Shown here piece by piece: positions 14,524-27,454 of a stretch of DNA of 64,000 nucleotides. Position 1 is the first letter of the stretch. Each line of letters starts with the position of its first letter. The DNA lies in contig NZ_RJVO01000006.1 of the NCBI RefSeq assembly GCF_003730135.1, positions 124,001 through 188,000 on the forward strand, read 5' to 3'. The position numbers and the translations under genes were made by a program. Below the pieces are notes generated by a model. It was not told the DNA's origin, did not search any database, and worked only from the letters and a program-made list of their open reading frames with translations. The stretch is from Stagnimonas aquatica. Its GTDB lineage: Bacteria > Pseudomonadota > Gammaproteobacteria > Nevskiales > Nevskiaceae.

Positions 14524-16149
14524 CTAGCGCTGCACGGCGTATTCGGGAGAAACCGCGATCACCGTCACCGCGATCTGCGCGCGCTTCATTCGCGAGGCCT
14601 CGTCCCCGGCGTCGGGCATCAGCGCGATGGCGCGGCTGGCGATGTCACGCAGCGAGGCGCTCATGCTGCCGCCCAGCATCAGCACATTGAGATCGTCGAG
14701 CAGGGCAGCGCTGTCCGCCGCCTCGGCGACGAGGCTGCCGAGATCCAGCACCGGGTCGTTGTCGCCGGCCGTCGCGGTGGTGAGGGCGATGCGCTTGCCG
14801 AGGTTGTCGACGATCAGCACGCCCTGCGTCTCGGTCTGCAACTGGAACTCCGGCGAGTAGTAGCCGGCATTCTTGATCGGTCCTGGCTGCTGGAACTGCG
14901 GGCTGAAGAAGTTGAAGACGCTGTTGGCGCCCAGTGGCGCCTGTGCATAGGCCGCCTGGGTGCGGCCGACGCCGTAGACGCCGCTGCGGCTGCGGGCCTC
15001 GAACGCGCGCAGCAACTGGCTCAGCCGCAGCAGGGGTTCCTTGAGCTTGCCGTACACGGTCTGGTCGGACAGGAAACCCAGACGTGCCTCGGGGTCGAGA
15101 AAGATCGCGGTCACCACCGCGCCCAGATCGCCGCGCACCCCCAGGCCGTTGTTCTCGAACACCCGTGCGATGCGCTCGATGAAGGCCGGCGAGGGATTGC
15201 TGGTGATCAGCTTGATGATCAACTGGCGTGCGATGAAGGGCGGCACGTTGGCGTGCTTGAACAGGCTGTCCAGCGCCGCCTTCAGATCCTGCTCCGGAGT
15301 CTGCCCGGCCGGCAGCACGCTGCCGTCGATCAGTACCTTGCTGTCGCTGTCGTGGTGATCCGGAAACGCCTTCATCGGCGCCTCTGTCTCATCAGCCTGG
15401 TTCGAGCCCCGGCCCCAGCTCGTGCGATGCGCCCAGGTCCAGCCGGTGTAGATGCGCGCGTAGTTCTCGATCACCGCCAGGTCATAGGTCGGGATCTGCT
15501 CGCCCTTGGCATCCAGAATCGGACTGCCGTCGCGGTTGAGCTGCCAGAGACCGATGCTGAACAACTGCATGGCCTCGCGGGCGAAGTTCTCGTCCGGCCG
15601 GCGGCCGCTGACCGGGTCCGGCTTGTCGTTGCCGAGATGGCTCAGGAACAACCCCATCGCTGGCGACAGCGCGATCTGCTCCAGCAGCGTCCGGAAGTTG
15701 CCGAAGGCATTGCGGACCAGCAGGTCGTAGTAGGCGGTCAACTGCATCGGCCGGTCGTTCAGCGCGGTATCGGCATCGGAGACGACGAAGATCTCCGACA
15801 GCGCGAAGGCCACGCGCTGGCGCAACTGGTCGGGCGCGGTGAGCGCGATCTCCCACCAGGCGGCATAGCGGGCGTCGGTGGCGCTGGCGCTCTGCGCCAG
15901 CAGCGCCTGGTAGCGCGGCAGATGCAGGGTGGCTGTCTTGCCGAGCTGCTCCAGCAGCCAGAGATCGCGACCGATCAGCGCGACGCGGTCGATCTCGGCG
16001 CGCGTCGGGCCGAACGTGGTCTGGGTCAGGAAGCGCGCGGAGGCGCCGCGATCCAGCAGGGTGCCGCCCAGCAGTTTGCTGTTGTCGGTCGCGGCGGAAG
16101 CACTCGCCACCGCCGTCGAGAGAGTTGTCGCCGCTACCGTCCGCCGCAT
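14524..16149 (-). CDS. DUF1800 family protein
   Basis: 541 residues. Features of DUF1800: 'ARFLTQTTFGPTRAEIDRV' at the N-terminal side, 'NFAREAMQLFSIGLW' in the centre, and 'LLRAFEARS...SVFNFFSPQFQQPG' towards the end. The frame is open to a GTG at 16224, but the ATG at 16149 has GGGGAG six bases upstream and opens a credible signal peptide (MRRTVAATTLSTAVASASA), so it is preferred. Exported protein of unknown function, partner of the DUF1501 gene. It lies immediately downstream of the atp operon terminator. Confidence 0.87.
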   Translation of the reverse strand: MRRTVAATTLSTAVASASAATDNSKLLGGTLLDRGASARFLTQTTFGPTRAEIDRVALIGRDLWLLEQLGKTATLHLPRYQALLAQSASATDARYAAWWEIALTAPDQLRQRVAFALSEIFVVSDADTALNDRPMQLTAYYDLLVRNAFGNFRTLLEQIALSPAMGLFLSHLGNDKPDPVSGRRPDENFAREAMQLFSIGLWQLNRDGSPILDAKGEQIPTYDLAVIENYARIYTGWTWAHRTSWGRGSNQADETEAPMKAFPDHHDSDSKVLIDGSVLPAGQTPEQDLKAALDSLFKHANVPPFIARQLIIKLITSNPSPAFIERIARVFENNGLGVRGDLGAVVTAIFLDPEARLGFLSDQTVYGKLKEPLLRLSQLLRAFEARSRSGVYGVGRTQAAYAQAPLGANSVFNFFSPQFQQPGPIKNAGYYSPEFQLQTETQGVLIVDNLGKRIALTTATAGDNDPVLDLGSLVAEAADSAALLDDLNVLMLGGSMSASLRDIASRAIALMPDAGDEASRMKRAQIAVTVIAVSPEYAVQR

Positions 16150-16264
16150 CGCCGGCTCCCCGGAATCATCCTTCACCTTGAAGGCGACCTTACGTGGCGA
16201 CGGGCGACTCGCCGTGTCCGGCACGATGGGCGGCGCCGGCCAAGGGATTCAGTGGGACGCACAA

Positions 16265-16292
16265 TAAAAAAGCCGCGCGACGCGCGGCTTTC
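16265..16292 (-). terminator. Rho-independent terminator of the atp operon
   Basis: Read on the minus strand, GCCGCGCG-TC-GCGCGGC forms an almost perfect stem followed by TTTTTTATT. It lies 18 bases after the atpC stop codon and before the DUF1800 gene. Confidence 0.9.
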
Positions 16293-16309
16293 TGAAGCTC
16301 TCCCGCCGA

Positions 16310-16726
16310 TCAGCGCGAGGTCTTCTTGAGATCCTGCACGAACTTCAGGCGGGCCGCCGCCTCGACCAACTCCGCCTGCACGCGGGCGATGTCGATGTCG
16401 GTCTTGGCACCGGCCAGACGCTCCTCGGCGGAGGTCTTGGCGGCCTGCGCGGCGGCTTCGTCGGCATCCTTGGCGCGCAGCGCGGTGTCGGCCATCACCG
16501 TCACCAGATGCGGCTGCACTTCCAGAATGCCGCCGCCGACGAAGAACGGCAGTTCCTCGGTGGCGGTCTTCACCCGCACGGTGCCGGGCTTGATGCGGGT
16601 GATCAGCGGAGCGTGGCGGGGGGCGATGCCCACCTCGCCCATCTCCGCCGGCGCGAACACCATGGTCGCTTCGCCGGAGTAGATGTTGCCTTCGGCGGAG
16701 ACGATGTCGACGTGGATGTTGGACAT
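16310..16726 (-). CDS. atpC: ATP synthase F1 subunit epsilon
   Basis: Central-stalk subunit of F1 that couples rotation and inhibits hydrolysis. 138 residues: N-terminal beta sandwich (VDIVSAEGNIYSGEATMVFAPAEMGEVGI, PRHAPLITRI) and a C-terminal two-helix hairpin rich in Ala, Glu and Lys. Last gene of the atpIBEFHAGDC operon and followed at once by the terminator. Confidence 0.95.
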   Translation of the reverse strand: MSNIHVDIVSAEGNIYSGEATMVFAPAEMGEVGIAPRHAPLITRIKPGTVRVKTATEELPFFVGGGILEVQPHLVTVMADTALRAKDADEAAAQAAKTSAEERLAGAKTDIDIARVQAELVEAAARLKFVQDLKKTSR

Positions 16727-16747
16727 GGCGGGAATGCGGCTGAGACC

Positions 16748-18193
<1,446 letters not shown>

Positions 18194-19054
18194 TTAAACC
18201 GCCGCCGCGCCGCCGACGATCTCCGAGATTTCCTTGGTGATCGCGGCCTGCCGCGCCTTGTTGTAGGCCAACTGCAGGCTGTTGATGATCTTGCCAGCGT
18301 TGTCGGTGGCCGCCTTCATGGCCACCATGCGCGAGGCCTGTTCGGAAGCGCAGTTCTCGATCACGCCCTGGTACACCTGCGACTCGACGTAACGGGTCAG
18401 CACGTATTCCATCAGGCCTTCGGCGCTGGGCTCGTAGATGTAGTCCCAGCTATCCAGCAGACCGTCGCTCTTGTTCGCTTCCAGCGGCAGCAACTGGGTC
18501 AGCGTCGGCTTCTGGCTCATCGTGTTGACGAACAGGTTGGTGGCGAGGATCACGCGATCCACCTCACCGGCCTGATAGGCGTCGAGCAGCACCTTGATGG
18601 TGCCGACCAGCTGCGCGAGGTGCGGCGTCTCGCCGAGCTTGCTGGTTTCCGCCAGCACTTCGCCACCGACACGCTTGAAGAAAGCAATGCCCTTGGCGCC
18701 GACCACCGCGTAGCTGACCGCCGCGCCCTTGTCCTTCCACTCCTTGGTGGCGCGGACGACCGAGCGGAACAGGTTGATGTTGAGACCACCGCAAAGGCCA
18801 CGGTCGGTGGACACCACCAGGATCGCGACCTTCTTCACCGGGCGCTCGACCATGAACGGATGCTTGTAGTCCGTGTTGGCGAGAGCCAGGTGACCGATGG
18901 TGCGACGCAGCTTTTCGGCGTAGGGGCGAGCGGCGTCCATGCGGTTCTGCGCCTTGCGCATCTTGCTGGTCGCCACCTTCTCCATCGCCCGCGTGATCTT
19001 CTGCGTGCTCTTGACGCTTTTGATCTTGGTGCGGATTTCTTTTAAGCCGGCCAC
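18194..19054 (-). CDS. atpG: ATP synthase F1 subunit gamma
   Basis: Rotating central shaft of F1. 286 residues; the N-terminal helix '[30 protein letters not shown]' and the C-terminal helix '[25 protein letters not shown]' are the characteristic coiled coil, and the middle holds the Rossmann-like domain with [11 protein letters not shown]. Confidence 0.97.
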   Translation of the reverse strand: MAGLKEIRTKIKSVKSTQKITRAMEKVATSKMRKAQNRMDAARPYAEKLRRTIGHLALANTDYKHPFMVERPVKKVAILVVSTDRGLCGGLNINLFRSVVRATKEWKDKGAAVSYAVVGAKGIAFFKRVGGEVLAETSKLGETPHLAQLVGTIKVLLDAYQAGEVDRVILATNLFVNTMSQKPTLTQLLPLEANKSDGLLDSWDYIYEPSAEGLMEYVLTRYVESQVYQGVIENCASEQASRMVAMKAATDNAGKIINSLQLAYNKARQAAITKEISEIVGGAAAV

Positions 19055-19076
19055 GGGGTCTTAGTCCTGGTAGGCC

Positions 19077-20615
19077 TTAGGCGAAGGTCTTCTTGAAGGC
19101 GGTGATCGCGGCCTTGACGCCGGCTTCGATCTCGTCGTTGAAGTCGCCCTTCTCGTTGATCTTGTCGAGCAGCGCCTTGTGGTTGGCGGCGACGTACTGA
19201 TGCAGGCCGGACTCGAAGGCACCGATCTTGGCGACCGGAACGTCGTCGAGGAAACCCTTTTCGGCCGCGTACAGCGAGAAGCCCATTTCCGCCACCGACA
19301 GCGGCGAGTACTGCTTCTGCTTCATCAGCTCCATCACGCGGGTGCCGCGCTCGAGCTGCTTGCGGGTGGCTTCGTCGAGGTCGGAGGCGAACTGGGCGAA
19401 GGCCGCGAGCTCGCGGTACTGCGCCAGCGCCAGACGGACACCACCACCGAGCTTCTTGATGATCTTGGTCTGGGCGGCACCGCCGACGCGCGACACCGAG
19501 ATACCGGCGTTGATCGCGGGACGCATACCGGCGTTGAACAGGTCGGTTTCCAGGAAGATCTGGCCGTCGGTGATCGAGATCACGTTGGTCGGCACGAAGG
19601 CAGAAACGTCACCGCCCTGGGTTTCGATGATCGGCAGCGCGGTGAGCGAGCCGGTCTTCCCCTTGACCGCGCCGTTGGTGTACTTCTCGACGTACTCGGC
19701 GTTGACGCGCGCGGCGCGCTCCAGCAGACGGCTGTGGAGATAGAACACGTCGCCGGGATAGGCTTCGCGGCCCGGAGGACGCTTCAGCAGCAGCGACACC
19801 TGGCGGTAGGCCACAGCCTGCTTGGACAGATCGTCATAGACGATCAGCGCGTCCATGCCGTTGTCGCGGAAGTACTCGCCCATCGAGCAGCCGGAGTACG
19901 GCGCGATGAACTGCAGCGCGGCGGCTTCCGAAGCCGAGGCGGCGACCACGATGGTGTGCTCCATGGCGCCGTACTCTTCGAGCTTGCGCACGACGTTGGC
20001 GATGGAGCTGGCCTTCTGGCCGATGGCGACGTAGACGCAGTAAACGCCAGTGCCCTTCTGGTTGATGATCGCGTCGATGGCGACGGCGGTCTTGCCGGTC
20101 TGGCGGTCACCGATGATCAGCTCGCGCTGGCCACGGCCGACCGGGATCATCGAGTCCACCGACTTCAGGCCGGTCTGCACCGGCTGATCCACCGACTTGC
20201 GCCAGATCACGCCCGGCGCGACCTTCTCGATCGGCGAGGTTTCGGTGGCGTTGATCGGACCCTTGCCGTCGATGGGACGGCCGAGCGCGTCGACGACGCG
20301 GCCGACCAGCGCCTTGCCGACCGGCACTTCGAGAATGCGGCCGGTGGTCTTGACGGTATCGCCTTCGGCGAGGTGCTTGTAGTCACCCAGGATCACCGCG
20401 CCCACCGAGTCACGCTCGAGGTTCAGCGCGAGGCCGAAGGTGTTGCCGGGGAACTCCAGCATTTCGCCCTGCATGGCGTCGGACAGGCCGTGCACGCGCA
20501 CGATGCCGTCCTGCAGCGAGACGATCGTGCCGGTGTTGCGGGCCTCGGCATTCGCATCGTAATTCTGGATGCGGGCCTTGATGAGGTCGCTGATTTCGGA
20601 GGGGTTCAGTTGCAT
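19077..20615 (-). CDS. atpA: ATP synthase F1 subunit alpha
   Basis: Non-catalytic nucleotide-binding subunit of F1. 512 residues, with the P-loop GDRQTGKT at 169-176 and the arginine-finger region '[18 protein letters not shown]'. Start ATG at 20615 begins [16 protein letters not shown] as in proteobacterial homologues. Sits between atpH and atpG as usual. Confidence 0.98.
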   Translation of the reverse strand: MQLNPSEISDLIKARIQNYDANAEARNTGTIVSLQDGIVRVHGLSDAMQGEMLEFPGNTFGLALNLERDSVGAVILGDYKHLAEGDTVKTTGRILEVPVGKALVGRVVDALGRPIDGKGPINATETSPIEKVAPGVIWRKSVDQPVQTGLKSVDSMIPVGRGQRELIIGDRQTGKTAVAIDAIINQKGTGVYCVYVAIGQKASSIANVVRKLEEYGAMEHTIVVAASASEAAALQFIAPYSGCSMGEYFRDNGMDALIVYDDLSKQAVAYRQVSLLLKRPPGREAYPGDVFYLHSRLLERAARVNAEYVEKYTNGAVKGKTGSLTALPIIETQGGDVSAFVPTNVISITDGQIFLETDLFNAGMRPAINAGISVSRVGGAAQTKIIKKLGGGVRLALAQYRELAAFAQFASDLDEATRKQLERGTRVMELMKQKQYSPLSVAEMGFSLYAAEKGFLDDVPVAKIGAFESGLHQYVAANHKALLDKINEKGDFNDEIEAGVKAAITAFKKTFA

Positions 20616-20664
20616 GGGATTCTTCTCGTCAACAAGACAACACGACGGATCAGACAGGAATTAG

Positions 20665-21204
20665 TCAGGGGCGCGACAACTGGGTGGACAGACGCTCAAG
20701 CTCGCCGCGGGCGGAACCGTCGATGACCAGATCGCCAGCGCGGATCAAGGCGCCAGCGATCAGCGACTCATCGGTGTCCCAGGTGATCTCGACCGCACGC
20801 TGCAGGCGCTTGGCAACCGCCTGCGCCAGCACCTGCTGCTGGGCCTCGGCCACTGGCACCGCCGTGGTGATGGCCACCGCAGCACGGCTTTCGCACTCGG
20901 CACGCAGTTGCTCGAACTGCAAGCGCAGTTCCGGCAACGCCGCCAACTTGCCGTTGTCGGCGAGCAAGCGGACCAGGGCAACGCCCTGGGCGTCGAGCGC
21001 GCTGCCGGCGACAGCGGACACCAGATCGGCCAGCGCGGCGCGGGTCAGCGCCGGGTGCCCGAGCACCGCCGCGACCTGCGGCTGGGCGACCGCCTCGGCC
21101 AGGGCCGAAAGCTGCCGGGACCAGGCGGCGAAGGCATTGCCGTCGCGCGCCATCTCGAACACGGCCTTGGCGTAGGGGCGGGCCAGCGTGCTGAGTTCAG
21201 CCAT
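20665..21204 (-). CDS. atpH: ATP synthase F1 subunit delta
   Basis: Peripheral-stalk subunit joining F1 to the b subunits. 179 residues: N-terminal helical bundle beginning ELSTLARPYAKAVFEMARDG, and a C-terminal domain ending 'DESLIAGALIRAGDLVIDGSARGELERLS', the conserved end of the family. Confidence 0.96.
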   Translation of the reverse strand: MAELSTLARPYAKAVFEMARDGNAFAAWSRQLSALAEAVAQPQVAAVLGHPALTRAALADLVSAVAGSALDAQGVALVRLLADNGKLAALPELRLQFEQLRAECESRAAVAITTAVPVAEAQQQVLAQAVAKRLQRAVEITWDTDESLIAGALIRAGDLVIDGSARGELERLSTQLSRP

Positions 21205-21219
21205 GGCTCTAGCCTGTCC

Positions 21220-21693
21220 TTAAACGCGGGCGGCGAGGTCGCCGAGCACTTCGGCGTGAGCCTTGGTGTCGATCTCGCGCTTGAGGATCTTGGCGGCACC
21301 GAGCACGGCCAGTTCGCCGACCTGCTTGCGCAGCGCTTCCTTGGCCTGACTCACCTGACGCTCGACATCGGCGGCGGCGTTGGCCTTGATGCGGTCCGCT
21401 TCGGCGGTGGCCGCAGCCTTGGCCTGCTCGATCAGCTGCGTGGCCTGCTTGTTCGCCGTGCTCAGGATGTCCTGAGCCTGGGTCCGCGCGGCCTTCAGCT
21501 CGTCGTCAGCCTTGGAAGACGCGGCCTTGAGGGCCTGCGCGCCCTTCTCGGCGGCGGCAAGGCCGTCGGCGATCTTGGCGCGGCGTTCTTCCATCGCCTT
21601 GGTGATCGGCGGCCAAACGAACTTCATCGTGAACCAGACGAAGATCGCGAACACGATCATCTGGCCGACAATGGACGGAATGCTCGCCTGCAT
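21220..21693 (-). CDS. atpF: ATP synthase F0 subunit b
   Basis: Peripheral-stalk membrane subunit. 157 residues: one N-terminal transmembrane helix ([23 protein letters not shown]) followed by a long Ala/Lys/Glu coiled coil with [18 protein letters not shown], the typical start of the stalk. Confidence 0.96.
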   Translation of the reverse strand: MQASIPSIVGQMIVFAIFVWFTMKFVWPPITKAMEERRAKIADGLAAAEKGAQALKAASSKADDELKAARTQAQDILSTANKQATQLIEQAKAAATAEADRIKANAAADVERQVSQAKEALRKQVGELAVLGAAKILKREIDTKAHAEVLGDLAARV

Positions 21694-21720
21694 GGCGTGG
21701 GCTCCGGGAGGCTAAGAGGC

Positions 21721-22023
<303 letters not shown>

Positions 22024-22066
22024 CTAGTGACGAATGGGGTGTAGCAAGGACAGCGGTACGGCTAAA

Positions 22067-23222
<1,156 letters not shown>

Positions 23223-23270
23223 TTCAGCGTCCTGCGCGGCACATCTTGGTGCACTGCATAAAGCCGAAAA

Positions 23271-23300
23271 AGTATAGCGGGTTCGCCCGCCTGCCAGCAA
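23271..23300 (-). promoter_or_regulatory. Promoter of the atp operon
   Basis: On the minus strand, -35 TTGCTG (23300-23295) and -10 TATACT (23276-23271) are separated by 18 bases and lie 49 bases before the atpI start codon. A good sigma-70-type match. Confidence 0.65.
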
Positions 23301-23378
23301 CGTAAACTTTCGGTGAAGACTGAAATTTTGTCGGCAAGCCGCTGTTGACAAAGGCTTTCGGCCCGATACCTCAGGGAA

Positions 23379-24158
23379 TCAGCGATTCATCACCAGGCCC
23401 GAAGCCAGGGCCACCCAGCGGCGCGGCAACAGGCGCGGAACCGCGCTGAGCAGCTTGTTGGCCCCTCCAGGCACCACCACGGGGCGCCCGGCAGCCAGCG
23501 CCGCCAGAGCCTGGGCGGCGACGGTTTCCGCCGCCATCATCAAGCCCTTGGGCACCGCCTTGCGCAACTGCGGCGAACCGGTGGCCTCGAAGAACGGAGT
23601 ATCGACCGGGCCCGGGCAGAGCGCGGTCACCTGCACGCCGCGACCGCGCGTTTCCACCCACAGCGCCTCGCTGAACGACAGCACGAAGGCCTTGGTGGCG
23701 GCATAGATCGCCATCTGCGGCATCGGCTGGAAGCCGGCCACCGAGGCGACGTTGACAATGCCACCGTGCCCGCGCTCCAGCATCCCGGGCAGAAAGGCGT
23801 GGGCAAGATCGACCACCGCCGCGACGTTGAGCTGGATCATCTCGGCGTCACGCACCGGGTCCTGCGTGGCGAAGGCGCCAGCCGCTCCGAAGCCGGCATT
23901 GTTGATGAGCAGATCCACGCTCAGGCCCTGCCCCGCCACTTCGGCGGCCAGACGCCGACCGCATTCCGGCAGACCAAGATCGGCCGGGATCACGCTCACC
24001 GTCGCCCCCTGCTCGGCACGCAGGCTGGCGGCCAGGGCCTCCAGCTTGTCCTTGGAGCGGGCAACCAGGATGAGATGGTCGCCACGGCGCGCCAGGGCAC
24101 GGGCGAAAGCGGCACCGATGCCGGACGAGGCACCGGTGATGAGCGCGGTCTGAGTCAT
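23379..24158 (-). CDS. SDR family oxidoreductase
   Basis: Short-chain dehydrogenase of 259 residues: TGASSGIG at 8-15, NNAG, and the YxxxK catalytic pair in AIYAATK. Arg after the glycine-rich motif strand (LVARSKDKLEAL) suggests NADP(H). Substrate unknown; similar to DltE/YqjQ-like SDRs. It sits between parB and atpI, where most relatives have no gene, and follows parB by 21 bases on the same strand, so it is probably read from the rsmG-par transcript. Confidence 0.88.
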   Translation of the reverse strand: MTQTALITGASSGIGAAFARALARRGDHLILVARSKDKLEALAASLRAEQGATVSVIPADLGLPECGRRLAAEVAGQGLSVDLLINNAGFGAAGAFATQDPVRDAEMIQLNVAAVVDLAHAFLPGMLERGHGGIVNVASVAGFQPMPQMAIYAATKAFVLSFSEALWVETRGRGVQVTALCPGPVDTPFFEATGSPQLRKAVPKGLMMAAETVAAQALAALAAGRPVVVPGGANKLLSAVPRLLPRRWVALASGLVMNR

Positions 24159-24179
24159 GGCGACTTCCAGTGAATGCAG

Positions 24180-25040
24180 TTAGCGCAGGACAGCGAGCAG
24201 ACGTTCCAGCTCGGCCGCCGTCTTGAAGGCGATGGTGAGTTTGCCGCGCCCCTTCGCGCTCTGCTGCAACTTCACGCCCGAGCCCCATTTCCGGGCCAGC
24301 TCGGCCTCCAGCGGCAGGGCGGCCGGCGTCGCCTTGCGGGCGGCGGCAGGCCTGGGCTCTTCGTGCACCAGCGCCTCGGTCTGGCGCACCGACAACTGCT
24401 TCTCCACCACCTGCTTGGCGAGCTGCGCCTGGCGGCTGCCGGACAAGGCCAGCAGCACCTTGGCGTGCCCGAAACTGAGATTGCCGGCCCGCAGCAGCGC
24501 CTGCACCTCCGGCTCCAGCTCCATCAGCCGCAGCAGATTGCTGACTGCGGTGCGCGACTTGCCCACCGCCTCGGCGCAGGCCTCGTGGGTCAGGCCGCAT
24601 TCCTGGATCAGCCGGTGCAGAGCCTCGGCCTCTTCCAGAGCGTTGAGGTCGGCACGCTGGATGTTCTCGACCAGGGCGATGGCCATCGCCGCGCGCTCGT
24701 CCAATGCCCGCACCACCACCGGGATCAGGCTCAGGCCGGCGCGCTGCGCCGCCCGCCAGCGACGTTCACCGGCGACGATCTCGTAGCGATCAGCCCCCAA
24801 GGGACGCACCACGATGGGCTGTACCACGCCCTGGGCGCGGATCGACTCGGTGAGTTCGGACAAGGCCGCCTCGTCGAAGTACCGGCGCGGCTGGTGCTTG
24901 CCGGGCGTGAGCTGGTGCAGCGGCAGTTCGCGCAGGGCCTCGCCCTCGAGCTGCTCCGGCGCGACCGCCACCCCGGCGGTGTTCATGGTGCCCAGCAGGG
25001 CATCGAGACCGCGACCCAATCCGCGTTTCTTGACCGACAT
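24180..25040 (-). CDS. parB: Chromosome-partitioning protein ParB
   Basis: CTP-dependent DNA clamp that loads at parS sites and organises the origin region with ParA. 286 residues: basic N-terminus (KKRGLGRGLDALLG, the ParA-activating region), ParB box with 'ANERRWRAAQRAGL'-type segment (here VAGERRWRAAQRAG), HTH 'CAEAVGKSRTAVSNLLRLMELEP', and a C-terminal dimer domain. The open frame extends 135 codons upstream, but the start at 25040 fits the family and clears parA. No parS was noticed by eye. Confidence 0.95.
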   Translation of the reverse strand: MSVKKRGLGRGLDALLGTMNTAGVAVAPEQLEGEALRELPLHQLTPGKHQPRRYFDEAALSELTESIRAQGVVQPIVVRPLGADRYEIVAGERRWRAAQRAGLSLIPVVVRALDERAAMAIALVENIQRADLNALEEAEALHRLIQECGLTHEACAEAVGKSRTAVSNLLRLMELEPEVQALLRAGNLSFGHAKVLLALSGSRQAQLAKQVVEKQLSVRQTEALVHEEPRPAAARKATPAALPLEAELARKWGSGVKLQQSAKGRGKLTIAFKTAAELERLLAVLR

Positions 25041-25102
25041 CGGTTGCAATTTCCCGGTTGCGAAGGCCGCCAGTATGCCGCGCGGCCGCTTTGAAGACTT
25101 TT

Positions 25103-25891
25103 CTAGGCCGGCAGCCGTAGCTGGCCGCCGTCGTGGCGGCGCAGCACTTCGCCCGCCAAGGCCAGATACGCCTTGGCGCCGGCCGACTGCGGGTCGTAGG
25201 CGATGATCGGCAGTCCATGGCTGGGCGCTTCCGCCAGCCGCACATTGCGCGGGATCACCGTCCGGTAGACCTTGTCGCCGTAGTGCTGGGTGAGCTGCGC
25301 CGAAACGTCGTTGGCGAGGTTGTTGCGCGGGTCGAACATGGTGCGCAGCAGGCCGTCGATATCGAGCTTGGGATTGATCACCTTGCGGATCTTGCCCACC
25401 GTATCGGTCAGCGCCGCCAGGCCCTCCAGCGCGTAGTACTCGCACTGCATGGGAATCAGCACGCCGTCGGCCGCCACCAGGGCATTGACGGTGAGCTTGG
25501 ACAGGGCCGGCGGGCAGTCGAGCAGGATGTAGTCGTACTGGTCGGCGATCTCGGCAAGCGCGCCCTTGAGCGCGAAATCGCCCACCGGCTGCTCGCGCAG
25601 CTTGATCTCCGCCTCGGTCATGTCGAGATTGGCCGGCAGCACCCAGAGATTGAGCGCCGGCAGATGCTGGATCGCCTCGGCCGGCTTCGCCGCGTCGAGC
25701 AGCACGTCACGGGCGGTCAGCTCGATATTGTTCTTGTCGATGCCGACGCCCATCGTGGCATTGCCCTGGGAGTCGAGATCGACCAGCAGCACCCGCCGCT
25801 TGGCGGCCGCCAGGCTGGCGGCGAGATTGACCGAGGTGGTGGTCTTGCCCACCCCGCCCTTCTGATTAGCAACCGCAATAATTCGAGTCAT
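25103..25891 (-). CDS. parA: Chromosome-partitioning ATPase ParA (Soj)
   Basis: Deviant Walker ATPase of 262 residues with the signature KGGVGKTTTSVNLA near residues 11-24 and DCPPALSKLTVNAL for the switch II region. Moves origin regions together with ParB. Its ATG overlaps the rsmG stop as ATGA. Confidence 0.96.
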   Translation of the reverse strand: MTRIIAVANQKGGVGKTTTSVNLAASLAAAKRRVLLVDLDSQGNATMGVGIDKNNIELTARDVLLDAAKPAEAIQHLPALNLWVLPANLDMTEAEIKLREQPVGDFALKGALAEIADQYDYILLDCPPALSKLTVNALVAADGVLIPMQCEYYALEGLAALTDTVGKIRKVINPKLDIDGLLRTMFDPRNNLANDVSAQLTQHYGDKVYRTVIPRNVRLAEAPSHGLPIIAYDPQSAGAKAYLALAGEVLRRHDGGQLRLPA

Positions 25892-26565
25892 TTCTTCTTC
25901 GGTTTCGCGATCACCGCGTGTCGCTCTTCGTGGAGGCCGGGCACGCGCAAGGGGCGTGTTTCAAGAATGGCGACGCCAGCCGGCACCGCTGCCAGTTCGC
26001 CGGCTTCTAGTTTGCCTTTCATCGCAAGCCAGATGCCATCGTCGGCCAGCAGGCCGGCGGTCAGCTGGAAGAAGTCCTCCAGGCTGGCGAACGCGCGGCT
26101 GGTGATGAAGTCGTAGCCCTCGCCCGTCGGCACCGCCTCGACGCGCCCCTCGATCACCGAGAAGTTGTCCAGCCCCAGGCTGCGCTGGACATGGCGCATG
26201 AAGCGCGCCTTCTTGCCATTGCTGTCCAGGCCGGTCAGCGCCCAGTCCGGGCGGGCGATGGCCAGCGGGATGCAGGGCAGGCCGGCACCGGCGCCGACAT
26301 CGAGGATGCGCGGAGCCCCGTCCGGGCGCGCGGCGCACAGCGCATCCAGCAATGGCAGCAGCGACAGCGAATCCAGCAGATGCCGGACCAGCATCTCCTC
26401 CGGGTCACGCACCGCCGTGAGGTTGTAGGCCAGGTTCCACTTCTGCAGCTCGGCCTGGTAGGCCAGCAGGCGCGCGGGGGCATCCGGCGGCAGGCTCAGG
26501 CCGAGCCGGGCGATCCCGTCGGTGAGGCGCTGCAGCGGCGGGGGCTGGATGTGGGGCTGGGCCAT
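25888..26565 (-). CDS. rsmG: 16S rRNA (guanine-N7)-methyltransferase
   Basis: Methylates G527 of 16S rRNA (E. coli numbering). 225 residues with the SAM-binding motif ILDVGAGAGLPCIPLAI and 'LTGLDSNGKKARFMRHVQRSLGL'. The frame stays open upstream to 26871 but the ATG at 26565 (MAQPHIQPPPL) fits family length. First gene of the rsmG-parA-parB unit, with a four-base overlap into parA. Confidence 0.95.
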   Translation of the reverse strand: MAQPHIQPPPLQRLTDGIARLGLSLPPDAPARLLAYQAELQKWNLAYNLTAVRDPEEMLVRHLLDSLSLLPLLDALCAARPDGAPRILDVGAGAGLPCIPLAIARPDWALTGLDSNGKKARFMRHVQRSLGLDNFSVIEGRVEAVPTGEGYDFITSRAFASLEDFFQLTAGLLADDGIWLAMKGKLEAGELAAVPAGVAILETRPLRVPGLHEERHAVIAKPKKK

Positions 26566-26621
26566 GGGAGCGGGATTATAGGGGCCGGGCGCCGCCAAGC
26601 CGGGACGGCGGCTCGCGAGCA

Positions 26622-26656
26622 AGAAAAAGCCCCGCCGGGGGCGGGGCTTCTTGCCA
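26622..26656 (-). terminator. Rho-independent terminator after the Bax-inhibitor gene
   Basis: Minus strand: AAGCCCCGCC, short loop, GGCGGGGCTTTTTC. A strong GC stem with a T-tract 17 bases after the stop of the upstream gene, ahead of rsmG. Confidence 0.85.
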
Positions 26657-26671
26657 CGAACACCCGCCGAC

Positions 26672-27376
26672 TCAGTCGTCGTTGCTGGCAAAGCCCAGCA
26701 GGTGCAACAGGCTGGTGAAGATGTTGTAGATGTCCAGATAGAGAGCGACGGTGGCCATGATGTAGTTGGTCTCACCGCCGTTGATGATGCGGCTGGTGTC
26801 GTACAGCAGCAGACCCGAGAACAAGAGCATCGACACCGCCGACAGCGCCAGGAACACGCCGCTGACGGCAACCCCGAAGAAGCTGGCCACCAGCGCGCCC
26901 AGGCTGCACAGCAGCAGCACCATCACGCCGGTCATCAGGAAACCGCCCATGAAGGAGAAATCCTTCTTGGTGGTCAGCACGTAGCCGGACAGCGCAGCGA
27001 AGATCAGGCCGGTGCCGCCGAGCGCGGTCATGATCAGCTGGCCGCCGTTGGGCAGGGCCTTGAGGTACATGTTGAGCACCGGGCCCAGGCCGAAACCGAG
27101 CAGGCCGGTGACCGCGAACACCACGTAGATGCCCTTTTCGGTGTTGGCGGTGCGCGGCAGCACGAACCAGATCAGGCCCATCGACAACAGCGAGGCGACC
27201 AGGCTGAGTCCGTAGGGCGCCTGCACGGCCATCGACACGCCGGCCATGGCGGCGCTGAACAGCAGCGTCATCGACAGCAGCAGGTAGGTGTTGCGCAGGA
27301 CCTTGTGGGTGGCCAGCAGCGAGCCCTGATTGGCGGCGTAACCGCCGACGCGGACCGGGGAGGGTTCAAAAGCCAT
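26672..27376 (-). CDS. Bax inhibitor-1/YccA family protein
   Basis: Seven-helix membrane protein of the BI-1/TMBIM family, 234 residues. Conserved C-terminal features: 'GLLLYDTSRIINGGETNYIMATVALYLDIYNIF', with the two aspartates of the family's proton/calcium gate (YDTSRI and LDIYN), followed by LLHLLGFASNDD. In bacteria such proteins interact with FtsH or act as calcium leak channels. Monocistronic with its own terminator. Confidence 0.93.
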   Translation of the reverse strand: MAFEPSPVRVGGYAANQGSLLATHKVLRNTYLLLSMTLLFSAAMAGVSMAVQAPYGLSLVASLLSMGLIWFVLPRTANTEKGIYVVFAVTGLLGFGLGPVLNMYLKALPNGGQLIMTALGGTGLIFAALSGYVLTTKKDFSFMGGFLMTGVMVLLLCSLGALVASFFGVAVSGVFLALSAVSMLLFSGLLLYDTSRIINGGETNYIMATVALYLDIYNIFTSLLHLLGFASNDD

Positions 27377-27454
27377 GTCGAATTTCCGTCAATGGATTGG
27401 TGAGAGGCACCTTAACGACCACGGCGGACTTGCTCAAGTTCCGCCGCCGTCGGA

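Noticed and set aside
23345-23350. TTGACA on the plus strand near the atp promoter
   Set aside because: No -10 follows at 16-18 bases, and the adjacent gene is on the other strand.
24180-25445. Longer ParB start at 25445
   Set aside because: The extra 135 residues are out-of-frame parA sequence. The ATG at 25040 gives the normal basic ParB N-terminus.
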